This document shows positions 1 through 11,333 of a DNA stretch of 64,000 nt, in pieces (the stretch's first letter is position 1; every line of letters starts with the position of its first letter). The translations under genes and the position numbers were made by a program. Source of the stretch: Buxus sempervirens (taxonomy: Eukaryota > Streptophyta > Magnoliopsida > Buxales > Buxaceae); contig OX387193.1 of assembly GCA_947561395.2 (NCBI GenBank), positions 14,198,001 to 14,262,000 on the forward strand. The letters run 5' to 3'. Under the pieces are notes generated by a model. The model searched no databases. It was not told the DNA's origin and worked only from the letters and a program-made list of their open reading frames with translations.

Positions 1-520
1 TTGAGAACTCTAAGAAAGGATACATGTGCTTCAAATAGGGAAGTTGAAATGGCCTAATTCTAGGGTTCAACTTTCTTTGTTCTGATCTGGTCTGCTTTCA
101 TCTACTTAAAGACTGATCCGGACTCAAGATACTTCTTACGGACTCAATGGGTTGAGGCCCATGGCTCTCAGGACTCAATTCATGGATTTGGGGTGGTTCT
201 CCTGATCAAAGTTTAGGTAAGCTTCTTAATTTAGGGCTGAAGTAGCCCAAAATCTATGGTCCACTCCATTTCATGCAAAAGGAGGCGGGGGTTGCTGCCC
301 CTGATGGACTATTGGGTTTTAGACTTATTTTAATTCCTTTTCATTCACATTCATATTCGCCTAATAGGGTGTATCAGAACAATAGGTGGGAAAAGGGTAC
401 CCAGTCTGAGACAAACGCCTACAAGGGTCTGAGCCAAGTATTAGAACCTTGCATACCAAGGCAAGAAACCAGTGGCACTATAGGAATCCAGAAACATGGG
501 GGATGTTTTACTTCGGTTTC
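1..520 (-). mobile_element. Internal (leader) fragment of minus-strand Tat-type element H
   Basis: Inference from nesting: removing solo LTR A (521-8890) and the complete Tat element (9050-26507) joins this stretch to 8896-9044 and 26513-26977. The last piece directly follows a primer-binding site and an LTR on the minus strand. It is therefore untranslated leader of element H, running off the left edge of the window. I see no credible reading frame here. Confidence 0.55.
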
Positions 521-623
521 TGTAGACACCCCGAATTGCACTACAAGATGAGAAAATAAAGGAAATATTTAATTGGGATTTAAAACATGCAAAAAAGGTT
601 GAAAAATTGGTCAAACCTGTGCA

Positions 624-728
624 ACCCGCATTTGATATGCGGATGTGCCTTGACCACATTTAATCTGCGGTCATAGCGTGATTGAATAGAAAATGCGATC
701 AAGGCATGATCGCAATATATATGCGGTC
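624..728. repeat. 28-bp-period inverted-repeat array in LTR A
   Basis: Imperfect 21-nt inverted repeats are centred at 634, 662, 690 and 718, exactly 28 bp apart. One more lies at the half step (694-714, centre 704, nearly perfect). Arms are variants of GACCGCAT/ATGCGGTC or TGCGATCA/TGATCGCA. The array lies upstream of the TATA box. The geometry matches that of LTR B2 although the arm sequence differs. Confidence 0.7.
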
Positions 729-930
729 ACGTGTAATTTTTGTGAATTTTCAAATACTAGATTTTTGAGCCATATTTACCACTCTTACCTCTCTCTAGGA
801 GGTTCGTCCTCCTCGTTTTACCCTCCGTTGGTTTTCAAATTTACCCCAACTCAAGTTTTAAACTTAGTTAGAACATTCTAGAACCTTATTTTTGGCTACC
901 CTTATGACCACCCATGCCCTTGCTCTTGCC

Positions 931-939
931 TATAAATAG
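931..939 (+). promoter_or_regulatory. TATA box of LTR A
   Basis: TATAAATAG in the context GCCTATAAATAGAGGGCCTCTCC. The same motif and context occur in the other Tat-type LTRs (9425, 24607, 28802, 22075). It is followed by a short leader and CAGGTAAGCC near 1029, which resembles a 5' splice donor. Confidence 0.7.
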
Positions 940-1495
940 AGGGCCTCTCCTCTATCAAATGGCTGAGAATTGAAGCTAGAAGAGCTCCAAGTGAAGAAGA
1001 GAACCCCTGCCTCTCTCTTTCTCAAATCCAGGTAAGCCTCTCTCTCCCCTTTTATTTTCTATTTTTAAATTCTAGGATTATTCTGATATTCTCCCTTTCT
1101 GTAGAATAAGGCCTGTGTATGGTTGTAACCCTAAACCTAAATCCAAGTACTTCAAGTATCTTCTCTGGCCGTAAAACGTGAAGAGAGGTCTAGAGGAAAT
1201 GAGGACAGGAATGGATCCGTAGGGCAGACCCCCATATGTTGTAATCTTAAATATGTGTAGTTTTAATATTTTTTCTAGGTTGTGTGATTGTTTATTGATG
1301 AAATATGGAGGAATATCATGGATCTATGCTATTCATAGCATTAGATCTCTTTTTCCTCCTAAAGTTTGGATTTTTCACACCCACCACATTGTTTTTTTCC
1401 TTTTGATTACTATTAGGCTAGGATCTTGGATCTGCCATGGTCAATATGGTAGATATGAAATCAGAAGCCTTAAAGTAACCTCTAGGGTTTCATGA

Positions 1496-1635
1496 GGTGA
1501 TTTTTGAGTTGTTTTGATTTTTGAGAGAAAACCCTATGGTCTAAACTCTCCCTTTTCGATGTTTTTCATCAATGTGGGTGTATCTGCTTTTAGATCTCTT
1601 AATTAATGAGAAATTTGGACCAGATATGTACCTAG
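1496..1635 (+). repeat. Tandem-duplicated LTR A segment, copy 1 (copy 2 at 8193-8331)
   Basis: GGTGATTTT(T/G)GAGTTG through GAGAAATTTGGACCAGATNTGTACC occurs at both places with few differences. Solo LTR C sits between them, but its own duplication is only CCTAG. The two copies are therefore an older tandem duplication inside LTR A that was later split by C. They are not the ends of an element. Confidence 0.7.
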
Positions 1636-2385
1636 TGTAACGCCTCGGTTCTGGGTCCATTCCCAAACCCGAGGTGTTATGGTAATCAAACAAAGCAATT
1701 AAAGAAACTGGACAATTTAAAACTTTTTCTAACTTTATAATCAGAGTAAATGCGGAAACTTAAATTATAAATTCTCTTTATTTATCAACAACCATTATAT
1801 ACAATACTTTCAATTCCATGAACAACCTACAACTATATAAACTACTCATCTACAATTAGCCCAAGCTTTGACGTCCTTGCCAAGAGTACCTGAAAAAAGG
1901 GATGAAACCGGAGTGAGAATAAATCTCAATAAGTAGCAAGGTGCATGATGTAAAACAGTCAATAATTTTACAATACTAGTCATGAGATGAACGATAAAAA
2001 CAAAACCACAATAACATGATAATACAACAATAACAAATCACCAATCCAAAACAAGCACATGTGACCAATAGGACTCGTGAACTGAAACCACTTAATAAGA
2101 ATATTCTTGCCCCCATATTTCGCCACATCACGATTTACATGATAGATGGAGCCCACACATACAGTCACTACCATCTCCTCCGTCAACCATCAATTCGGAT
2201 CACCCATGCATGGGTTGGCGAGTACAATCCAGAGTCCAAATAAAATCCCATCATGGGTACTGTAAGCACCTCATTTTTGCGCTCCCAGAAAAACCAAAAA
2301 TACAAACCCTGGACAGAAAGTCAAACCCTAAGGGGTGAAAAGTTGACTTTTTGATCAAGTGAAAATTGGCCACCTCGCTTTATGC

Positions 2386-2850
2386 CATTGGATAGAGAAT
2401 CTCGACACGGTTCCAACGCAACTGAGTTTGCAGGAATCGGGGTCCGGATGAAGGTTCTGCGGGCGGTCAAACCTAAGCAGAGCCAAAGTTGACTTTCTGC
2501 TAAAATCCGATCCAGAGGCCTACCCCTAGGTCATTGGATAGAGAATCTCGACACGGTTCCAACGCGACTGAGTTTGCAGGAATCGGGGTCCGGATGAAGG
2601 TCCTGCGGGCGGTCAAACCTAAGCAGAGCAAAAGTTGACTTTCTGCTAAAATCCGATCCAGAGGCCTACCCCTAGGTCATTGGATAGAGAATCTCGACAC
2701 GGTTCCAACGCAACCGAGTTTGCAGGAATCGGGGTCCGGATGAAGGTTCTGCGGGCGGTCAAACTTGAGCAGAGCCAAAAGTTGACTTTCTGCTAAAATC
2801 CGATCCGGAGGCCTACCCCTAGGTCATGGGATGGAGGGCTCCGATACGAT
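2386..2850 (+). repeat. 146-bp tandem repeat, about 3.2 copies
   Basis: CATTGGATAGAGAATCTCG recurs at 2386, 2532 and 2678, exactly 146 bp apart, with a decayed fourth start at 2825. The units are nearly identical. B2 and B3 have only diverged single or double versions of this unit, so the expansion is specific to B1. Confidence 0.9.
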
Positions 2851-3235
2851 TCTAATGAAACTAAGTTTGCCCAGATCGGAGTCCGGATGAAGAAAATATG
2901 AGCTGATGAAATTTCCGAGCAGCAAAACCGGCAATCTGCGCACGTGGCAAAAAGCTGCACACGTGGCGAGTTGCGCAGGAAAATATCTCGGGGATTAAAT
3001 CCGTAAATATCCAAACATACGAAATATCCCAGGGACTAAATCCGTGAAAATCCGAGAATATCGGATTAAATCAAAAATTGCCAGGGACTAAATCCGAATT
3101 TTTAGATTTTTACGTCCGGCGAGCGGCGGCATTAAATGATTTTCATCATTATGCCGCTCGCGCGGACGTGGCGAGCGGGTTTGCGCCCACCTTGAGCTGG
3201 GCGCCAAGGTGAGCGGCACCCCCTTTTTTCTCTCT

Positions 3236-3242
3236 TATATAA
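3236..3242 (+). promoter_or_regulatory. TATA box of LTR B1
   Basis: TATATAA in CTCTCTTATATAAGCCGCGC. It sits at the place where B2 has TATAAATAG (22075) and B3 has a minus-strand TATAAAAG (58611-58618). Confidence 0.5.
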
Positions 3243-4329
3243 GCCGCGCGGCATTTCGCGCAGAGGGGTTGGAAGATTTTTCGAAAAAAAAAACTAAGTC
3301 TTCGGAGTCTTTGAAGGTTCGAAGGGTTTTTGGTTCTGCTTTCTTCTTCCTTCACCCGAAGCCCCCCCCCCCCCCCTTTTCTCTTCACCCCGGCTTGCCT
3401 CCCAGAAAACCCCAAGCTCCTCACCCTCCTTTGGTTCTCCTCCAGTTCATCCTAAACCAGTGGAGGCTTGCTACTGTCGGTGTGGTAAAGAGGAGGCTCC
3501 GGCCGCTGTCCGACTTCGAGGAGGCTCCCCCACTCAGCTCCAGAACTCAAGAACCACCAGGTAAACATCCCTGTTACTTTGAGTTATACATATATGAGTA
3601 TGAGATGATTTTTTTTTCGTAAGCCGGTCTTATTCGGTGGTATGAGGCCACAGCCATGAAACCATGTTTTTTTGTTCACTTCCATCGGATGAAGACCACC
3701 AAGTAAGGAAGAGGAAGATGCGTGTGTTGCTCGCGCAGAAAAGGGAGCATGTTCCCAAGTTCCCTTCATCCATTGTACCCCTGTAAACCCCCCTCCTCAT
3801 TCCCTTCTTCGGATGTTAGGGTGCATGCTTGAAGGTCTAGTCGTGGATGGGAGTACATATAATGTCTGCATGTGGTTCCTTTTGTTTTTTTACATTGCTG
3901 GGTGCTAACATGCTGCTTGTGCACCCTTGAGCATGCTCCCATCACCCCCCCCCCTCCTTTTTCAAGCTGTTAATGCATCTGTACCAGTTTTTTATCGGGT
4001 TTGTTTTCTTTCTTCTAAAAGATTTTGGGTTGTGGGATGAAGCATGAAGCATGTTTAGATTAATTTCAATACAAGTTTAAGTGCCTTCTGGGGAGTGGTC
4101 GAAGCCCGGGGAAGTGTCCTGGGCATATTATTCGTGAAGTATTTTGAATGCATGTTGTATTGTGAGTTTTCTGGGTTTTCAAAACTTGAAATAAAATGTG
4201 TTTAGATTAAATCCAAAATTAGTTGGGAGGTGTTCTGGGCATGTTGGGAGGCCAGTGGAACAGTTACAGACCGAAAAAAATCGGCCAGAGTTGGAGATCT
4301 CAAAAAAACAGAGAGTTGAAAATCGCAGT

Positions 4330-4600
4330 GAGCTGCCGCCCACCTGGCGCTCACCTAGGAGGTGGGCGCCACTTTCATCTCACTTCCCGCCGAGCTGGCG
4401 CCCACCTGGCGCTCAGCTCGCGCCCACCAAAAACCAGGTGAAATTCTGGCGCCCTTCTCGCGCCCATCTCGCGCTCACCTCCCGCCCAGCTCGCGCTCAC
4501 CTGGTATCGGGTGAGCGCCAGGTCAAAATTTCGCCCGGATTCTTGTGCCCATCTGGCGCCCACCTGGCGCTCACTTCAGGAGGTGAGCGCCAGGTCCAAA
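4330..4600. repeat. GC-rich palindromic cassette in B1
   Basis: Repeats of GGCGCTCACCT and GGCGCCCACCT include two long inverted repeats: GGCGCTCACCT/AGGTGGGCGCC near 4339-4375 and GGCGCTCACTT/AGGTGAGCGCC near 4567-4592. A homologous cassette with similar upstream flank lies in the chromovirus-type LTR E (46130-46390). Confidence 0.8.
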
Positions 4601-4859
4601 ACAGGCCGAATTGTTATTTTTTTTTTTTTGAAAATTCCAAATATACCCTTTACCATACCGCGGGGGGCTTCGCCCCCCGCACCCCCCACCCCTTTGTTCG
4701 CTGCGCATCCAACTCGTACCTTGGTACCTCCCCTTGGACCCAACACAATGAGCCAGTTTTTTTTTCTGACAAAGTGTCTATCTTGTTTTTTCTGTGTAAT
4801 TATTGCTAGATGTAAATGATATTTCCGAACCGGATAAACCAATAGGGTTTCCGGAAACC

Positions 4860-5480
4860 CGCCATGGGACTTGGACTCCCGGTCCAACTTGACTTCTAGT
4901 GGGCCTTCCAACGGAGCCCACCAAGCCCAATAAACACCAAAGCATGCCATTAAAATAACTTAAGTAAAATGAACAATTTGAACCGGGCGGGCCAAACCCA
5001 ATGCGGCCCACCCGAGCCTTGTTATGTGAAATTGATGCATGAATTGCGTGGTTTGGCCGAGACCAAGGGCAAGGGCCTACCGGGCCCGCCAAAGCCCACC
5101 AACCGAACCAAGGAAGGGTGCAAACCCTAACTTTCGGTAACTTGGGCTTACAAGCCCAGATTTGGACCGCGGGCCCCAAGCCCAATGTCCGAATCACTTT
5201 GGCAAAATTAAAAAGATAAATCCAATAAAAAATACTTGGCCACCATGTGGGCCCACCTAAGGGGCCCACAAACCAGTTCGGCCCACTTGTGTTTAAAAAA
5301 CACTTAACCTTCAAATCTGAATCTAAAGTAAAATCAATGCACCAACCAAAGCCCAAAGGGCCTCCTAGGATAGGCCAAGGCCCACAAGGGCACACGGGCT
5401 TGACTAAGCCCACCAAGGACACCGTGGGCCTTCCAACGGGGCCCACCCAACCAGACTCAGATCACCTAAGTAATCAAGAT
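4860..5480. promoter_or_regulatory. Dense GGCCCA/TGGGCC region
   Basis: I count at least 17 TGGGC/GCCCA cores in about 620 bp. TGGGCC is the core of plant site II elements bound by TCP factors (established knowledge). Similar dense regions occur in B2 (about 23040-23400) and B3 (about 56330-56900). Function is inference. Confidence 0.4.
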
Positions 5481-8400
5481 AAAAGCAATTAAAGGGACCC
5501 ACACCACTCAGGTGGTCCCGCCAGACTTAACCAAAATTGCATATCGGATTAGGAATCAGGTGAGACCAATGTAAACTGACTCAAACCAGGGAACCCACGG
5601 GACCCGTCATCCGACGGGGTGGACCGGGGTGTCTACGGACTTCCCCGAACCACAACCGAGAACAGACTTAGAATCTCAAGCCGCAGACCAAAAGCCCTAA
5701 TAGACAGGATTAGGCACCCAGGTGTCCGCCTGCACCCCATCAGGCGGTGGCGACTCTGAATTTCCCCGTGCCGCGTTTCCCACGCGCGCACCGGTACCAT
5801 TTTCACGGAGGCCATACCAATCCGTTCAAATATTAATGGACCCACAACAAACACGTCCAATACCAGTGCAAGTGCAAGTCACAAGTGATCCTCAAGCATG
5901 GCCAAATCATAGCTCCAATGTGCGAGTCACAAGTAACCTACCAACATGACCAATATAAAGCTCGTGAAAGTCGATGTCTCATACTATTGAAGCATGCAGA
6001 TGGTAACCTGAAAAAAAAAACAAAACCATTTACCGATAGCAACTTCGGCTTATGACCAGGCCGCACCTGCAGCGGTCAAGGATTGCTGCCTACATCACCC
6101 GCACCTGCTAGTACGACGGACCGCATACTGGGGAGTTCCGAACAAGAATAACTTACCAGCCAATTCCCTTTCATTTCCTAGCTAAGCTATGGATCCATAC
6201 TAAGCATTGCCTACTAGACACAACTCACAATCAAAACCTTGAATAACTCAAAACACAATATTTAGTGATAAACCTCGTACCAGTAATCAAAACCATGTCC
6301 CAAGTGTTGTGTCCAACAATAATTTCCAAAACCATGGAGTTCAACCAAAAGATATTCAGAATAACAAAGTTCCAGATCATATAACAAGAAAATACGAGAG
6401 TTTACACAATTTCTAAATAATAGGTTCAGATTTGAGTCATGTTAGTGTGAGCATACTTAGTTTATCTTCCTAATTCAATATTCAAGTTATTCTTTATTTC
6501 ATACAAAGTTTACTCCAATTCCTACACTTTGGTTTATCTTAAAATCCTTACTTTTAAATCTTTATTTACCAACTAATACCCTAAATCTCTAAAACCTGTG
6601 GGTTATGTTATTGATTCCTTACCGAAATTAATTTAGGTCTATTATAACTTGTTAGACTAGGTTTCATACCTAGAATCCTAATACAAGTAGTTCGAGTGCA
6701 TAAGTATACCTTTACTAGGCTTCTTTAATTCTTAATACATTCATTGTTCCTAATAATTATCCTTTTATCAAAATTTAATTCCGTCATTTCCTACATCTCA
6801 AATTACCCTATTTATAGGTGTGACAATATTAAAATTCCAAGAAAAATCATTAGAAATTGAATCTGGGCACAAATCCCAAGTTTAGAAATTTCTGACAGTC
6901 AATCGCTTGATGGGTCACTCGGGCGACTGCTTTAGCGGTTAGATTTCAGGTTTTGTTATTTTTCAAAGGCCTATCGCCTGAGGAAACGCTCGAGCGGTGT
7001 ATCGAGCGCGCCAACTATAACTTGTTTTTCTTGAACTTATGGAAAGTTTAGAACTTTCTATACATACTATTTACTTGTTTTGATTCTAAACATCTAATTT
7101 CCATCCTAAACTAGTTCTGGGACAACCCTAAACTAATCCTATCATCTTTCCACTTATCTTTGAGTTTCTTTATAAGTTTAACTCATCATGATCAACCTTT
7201 TCTTGATTTTCGAAGGAAAAATAAATCACCCAACTATTCTTTGTAAACAAATAAGCTTTTCCATTAAATCCAACTTCAAAACAATACGATCAAACATTAA
7301 AATCACGAGAAAACATGCAGTTCCTCTAGTTTCAAGTGTTTGTTACTTGCCTTATGATGAACCCAGAATTTTCAGAAACTTCGCTTGTGCCTATTTTTGA
7401 TGCATGACCACAAACCTTTAGACTCCTCTAATTAAATTCTCCACCGTTCAGTTTGAAGTCTTCCATGAGTAGAACAAAACTCTAAAATTTCAATCCATTC
7501 CAATGGTTGGATGTTTCTAGCTCGCCGTTCGAAGTTGGCTGGTCGGCCATCTCTGCAACTTCTCTTCTTTCTAATTCCTCCTTTCTTTTCTCTCTTCTCT
7601 CCTTCTATTTTTAGCTCCTATCACTTATGCACGAATTTCCCTCTCCTAAAACACTCTTTAAACCTCTCTTTTATAGCCTCCCTACTAGTCCTATTCTAAG
7701 TAGGTTTAGCTTATTCTAATATTCTTAGTGTATTCCCTCTTCTACCCTTCTCTTTAATTTAAATCCTTTAACTCTCTTTTAAAGGATCTCCTCATTAATT
7801 TTCGTGCTTAATCTTAAATTAATCTTAAACTTTTATTATTCACTTAAATTACCTATATCTTGGACCCTAAATAGTATAGTTACCATTAGGCCCTTTTTCT
7901 ACCCTTTAAGCCTTAATTTCATTATTTTACATCCAACTAAGCTAAGATTTTGTCTAGTTGAATTTATTGAATTAATAACCGATTATCTTATTTTCTTTCA
8001 TGAATTTAACAAATTGAAATGACCAAATTACCCTTCCTATTTAAATTCCTATTTAAACCTCTATATCTCTCTTTAATTCCCCTACTCCTTAGTATTTTCC
8101 TCTATAATTTATCTTTAATTATTTATTTTATTCTTAGGAAAATCCAGGATTTTACACCTAGAATTGTTCAGATTTATTCTTCAATATTATATGGTGATTT
8201 TGGAGTTGTTTTGATTTTTGAGAGAAGATCCTATGGTCTAAACTCTCCCTTTTTGATGTTTTTTTATCTACGTGAGTGTATCTGGTTTAGATCTCTTAAT
8301 TAATGAGAAATTTGGACCAGATCTGTACCCTAGATTGTTCAAGTTTAATTCCTCAATATTTTGTTAAAAGATTTTTTTTATTTTTATTATGTAATTCCAA

Positions 8401-8895
8401 GATTTCAAAGATTTAACTTAGAGCTAATTTTTGAAGTTTTTACTTTAGGTTTGTTTTCTTTATCTTGATTTTACTCAATCATGAAACCCAAGAAATGGTG
8501 TATCCATATGAAGGATCCAGAATTAATTGGATCATTCATATGGAAAAATATACATCTTTTATTCTTTGTTCGTTTACTTTTGATTTGATTTTTTATTAGC
8601 AAGCCTTTCTTTTAAAAAAAACATGAACAATACTTGGCACCCACCGTGTGTGGATGAATAGAGTGCCTAACACATTCTCCTATTCATAACCTAATCTCCT
8701 TACCCATCTTTGGATTTTTTTATTATTTTTAGTAGAGTTATTTTTACTCTAATTTTCCCCTTTTTTCTTATTTTATTTGATTATTTTGGTGTCCATTCAC
8801 ACCTAAAATTGAATGTTGGCGACTCTTGATTTTTATTGAGCCCATGTTATGATTTAGGAAGTCATTGAATTGATTTTCCCATGTCTCACACTTTC

Positions 8896-9044
8896 CCTGG
8901 CAAGCCACGGGTGCATAAGGCAAATACCATCCCAAAATTTGTTTATACGATAAAGAAGGGTGGTTGCTAGAGAGATCTAGGTTTTGGTAAAGAAGAAATG
9001 TCATATCATTCAATCAGATCACCCATGCGGGCTCCCTCACGCGT
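8896..9044 (-). mobile_element. Element H leader, second fragment
   Basis: This lies between LTR A and the complete Tat element and ends in GTCAC (9045-9049), the Tat target site. No coding signal is seen. Its assignment to H rests on the nesting logic only. Confidence 0.5.
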
Positions 9045-9139
9045 GTCACTGTAGACATCCCAAATTGCACAAACAATCATAAAAAATCATTATCTCCTGG
9101 AAAGCCAGCACAGAATTTGAAGAAAATAAACTTTTACCT

Positions 9140-9268
9140 GTATCCGGATACAAGTACTCCTTCCTGTATCCGGATACTCATACCGGATACATGTGAGCCT
9201 TAGTGTATCCGGTACCATGTACCGGATACCTTAAGGCCCTTTTTTATCCGGTCTGATATACCGGATAC
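9140..9268. repeat. 39-bp-period inverted-repeat array, 5' LTR copy
   Basis: Three intact 25-nt inverted repeats start at 9166, 9205 and 9244: arms GTATCCGG/CCGGATAC (or TTATCCGG), 9-nt loops, 14-nt spacers. A shortened first one lies at 9140-9151. The array lies upstream of the TATA box, in U3. The 3' LTR (24322-24463) and the solo LTR at 28415 (28504-28645) keep all four. Confidence 0.9.
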
Positions 9269-9424
9269 ATTAAGTTTGCTCAAAATTAGGGTTTTCCGAG
9301 AGAAATCACTTGTTACCATCATGTCCCTCATTAAATGAGGGGAAATCTCGGAAATGACCTTAGGGTTAAGGTTGGAGGGGTTCTAGACATTAAGTTGTGT
9401 CTACCAATGACCTTAGCCTTTGCC

Positions 9425-9433
9425 TATAAATAG
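9425..9433 (+). promoter_or_regulatory. TATA box of the Tat 5' LTR
   Basis: TATAAATAG in GCCTATAAATAGGAGCCTCC, with the same sequence at 24607 (3' LTR) and 28802 (solo LTR). It is the likely core promoter of the element. The start site would be about 30 bp downstream. Confidence 0.8.
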
Positions 9434-11315
9434 GAGCCTCCTCCTTGAGCAAATGGCACACAACTCTTGTTTTGAATTCTCGCAAAGAAGAACTCCAAGA
9501 GAAGAAGAAAACCGCTGTGGAATCGCCTCCAGAACTCAGGTAAGCCTCAACTTTTCTTTTTATTTTCTGTCTTTACATTCCTAGATCTAGATCTCTTCTT
9601 CTACCTTTCTGTAGTGTAAAGCCTTGTTTGTATGTGTGGAAATCCTTCCCCGGCTCAAAGTATCTCAAGACTCCCCTAGCCGTAAAACGTGAAGGCGGAT
9701 CTAGGAGAAACGAGACTGGGGATTGACCCTAGTGCTAGAACCTATGTAGCATAAGGCCTTTTTGATTGATTGTAAACCGTTCCATGTTCAAAGTACCCTT
9801 GATTATCTTAAAGAGAACAGAGGGAAACGATAATGGAACGGAACCCTAGGCTATGCTAGAACCTATTTTGTTGAATCTATATGCATGTTGTATTGATCTT
9901 GCTTGGTTTTTCACTCTTGTACACATATTACACTTTTTTGGTGAATAGGCTCACATTTGGGGATTTATTACATTCATTGTGATAAATCTCCAATAAATGG
10001 CCTCAATCAAATTCTGGAGTGTTTTAAAATGTTTTTCAAAGGTTTTGGATTCATCTCACACGAATCACACAATTTTTTGTCAATTTTCGGATTTGGATTT
10101 CTTCAAAAGTGGCTTAGCTTGACAGCACCTGTACCCTTACTTCGGACGCCCGTAACTTCATCGTCCGGATGAATTTTGGAGCGATTCTAGAACCATGGGA
10201 AAGGTGAGGCTGTCTAGTTTATGTCCACCAAATTTCATGAATTTCCATCAAACGGATTTTTGACAGCTCTCTGTCGAAGTTAAGTGGACAGTTCAGGTTC
10301 AAGTACAGAACTTGTCACTTCGACGGAGCGCCATGTGTTCGTTTTAAGTCCGATTCGAGTGGTTTTTATTTTTGGGTACTCCTTTATGAGTCTATTTTCA
10401 AATCCAGTTGGTTTCATAATTTTTGGATTCCATTTGAATTATCGGTAGCCGAATTACTCAGAACTGTTCATTTGTACTTTTCTGGGTAAATCTGTGATCT
10501 TTGGGGCCTGTTCGGGAGACCACCCAAGGCACATCCGAATAGATTTTTGTATGAGGCTAGTTTCTGTTGAAAGATGGCCATACAGACTTCAATCACACCA
10601 AATTTCGTGGATTTTTATGTTGTGGATTTTTCTAGACAATTTTCCAAAGTTGCCCACTTATCACTTTTAAAAATCCCCAGCAGCAACTTCAAAGGAGCAT
10701 AACTCCTAGATTTTTCATCGGAATGAAGTGAAATTTTGCATGAGACTCTTATTTACCCTAATCTTTCAAATGGATTTGGTTTGGTTCAATTCAGAATTGG
10801 ATTTGAATGATTTCAAAGCAAATGGCATACTTTTTACCGAATTTTCCGGATTTGATTTAACTTGGTTTTATGCAACCTCTACTTTGATTTCCATCTTTTA
10901 AAATACTCCAGAAATGATATTGACATAAGAGAGGATCTAAAATCCATTTAGATTCTCATGTGAAGATATCATACATTTGACCTTTTTCAAGGTTTCTCAT
11001 GATTTTTAGCAAGCTTTCTTACTTTGTTTTTGCATGAACATACACTTGGCAACCACTTTGTGTGGATGAATGGGGGTGCCTAACACCTTCCCCTGTTCAT
11101 AATCTAATCCCCTTACCCATCTCTGGATTTGATTTTCAAGTAGGGTTATTTTTATCCTAGAATGTTTTTTTTGGCTATTTTGGCCTACTTTTGAATCTTT
11201 GGTGCCCATTCTCACCCCAAAATCATGAATGGTGGCGACTCTCCCACTTTTGCGTTGAGCCCGTGTGTTGACGGAGGGATGATCACTCCGGTGATTTTTT
11301 CCCATGTCTCACAAC

Positions 11316-11333
11316 TGGCGACTCTGCTGGGGA
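11316..11333 (+). other. Primer-binding site, tRNA-Arg-like
   Basis: TGGCGACTCTGCTGGGGA begins two bases after the LTR end. This form of primer site, complementary to a tRNA-Arg 3' end, is known from Ogre and other Tat elements. A related site lies on the minus strand at 26955-26972. Confidence 0.8.

Larger units (their letters stand above)
2261..5792 (+). mobile_element. Solo LTR B1 (TGTAAGCACC family)
   Basis: It starts TGTAAGCACCTCATTTTTGC and ends GCGCACC, flanked by GGTAC (2256-2260 and 5793-5797). Relatives are B2 (21284-23712) and B3 (55953-59544, minus). It holds a 146-bp tandem repeat near its start, a TATATAA at 3236, a GC-rich palindromic cassette at 4330-4600 and a dense GGCCCA region at 4860-5480. 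The open frames inside (for example 3209-3622, 4198-4809 and 4778-5446 minus) are by-products of GC-rich repeats, not genes. Confidence 0.9.
1636..8156 (-). mobile_element. Solo LTR C, chromovirus-type, minus strand, split by B1
   Basis: Read on the minus strand it starts TGTAAAATCCTGG and ends GAGGCGTTACA, flanked by CCTAG (1631-1635 and 8157-8161). Its relative C' at 38219-45051 lies in plus orientation and shares both ends and much of the body. Without B1 it is about 2.98 kb. A minus-strand TATAAAAG lies at 7668-7675. The short ORFs inside are low-complexity and mirrored non-coding. Confidence 0.85.
521..8890 (+). mobile_element. Solo LTR A, old Tat-type, interrupted by C and B1
   Basis: It starts TGTAGACACCCCGAATTGCA, like the LTR of the complete Tat element at 9050. 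It ends CCCATGTCTCACA, with the same conserved tail (8640-8890 parallels 11041-11313). Flanks GTTTC (516-520) and CTTTC (8891-8895) look like a 5-bp target-site duplication with one mismatch, which suits an old insertion. Without the nested LTRs it is about 1.85 kb. It has inverted repeats (624-728), a TATA box (931) and a tandem duplication of about 140 bp (1496-1635 and 8193-8331). Confidence 0.8.
9050..11313 (+). repeat. 5' LTR of the Tat element
   Basis: 2264 bp, TG...CA, followed after two bases by the primer-binding site. The palindrome array is at 9140-9268, the TATA box at 9425 and a possible splice donor CAGGTAAGCC near 9537. It differs from the 3' LTR by a 14-bp deletion that removes one arm of the first inverted repeat, and by substitutions concentrated after about 10070. 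Confidence 0.95.

Noticed and set aside
3209-5446. ORFs of 137, 203, 124 and 222 codons in LTR B1
   Set aside because: Low-complexity, Pro/Gly/Trp-rich translations of GC-rich and GGCCCA repeats within a non-coding LTR. Not conserved in B2 or B3.
1496-8331. The 140-bp duplicate blocks as LTRs or ends of an element
   Set aside because: The real insertion between them has its own TG...CA ends and CCTAG duplication. The blocks are an older tandem duplication in LTR A.
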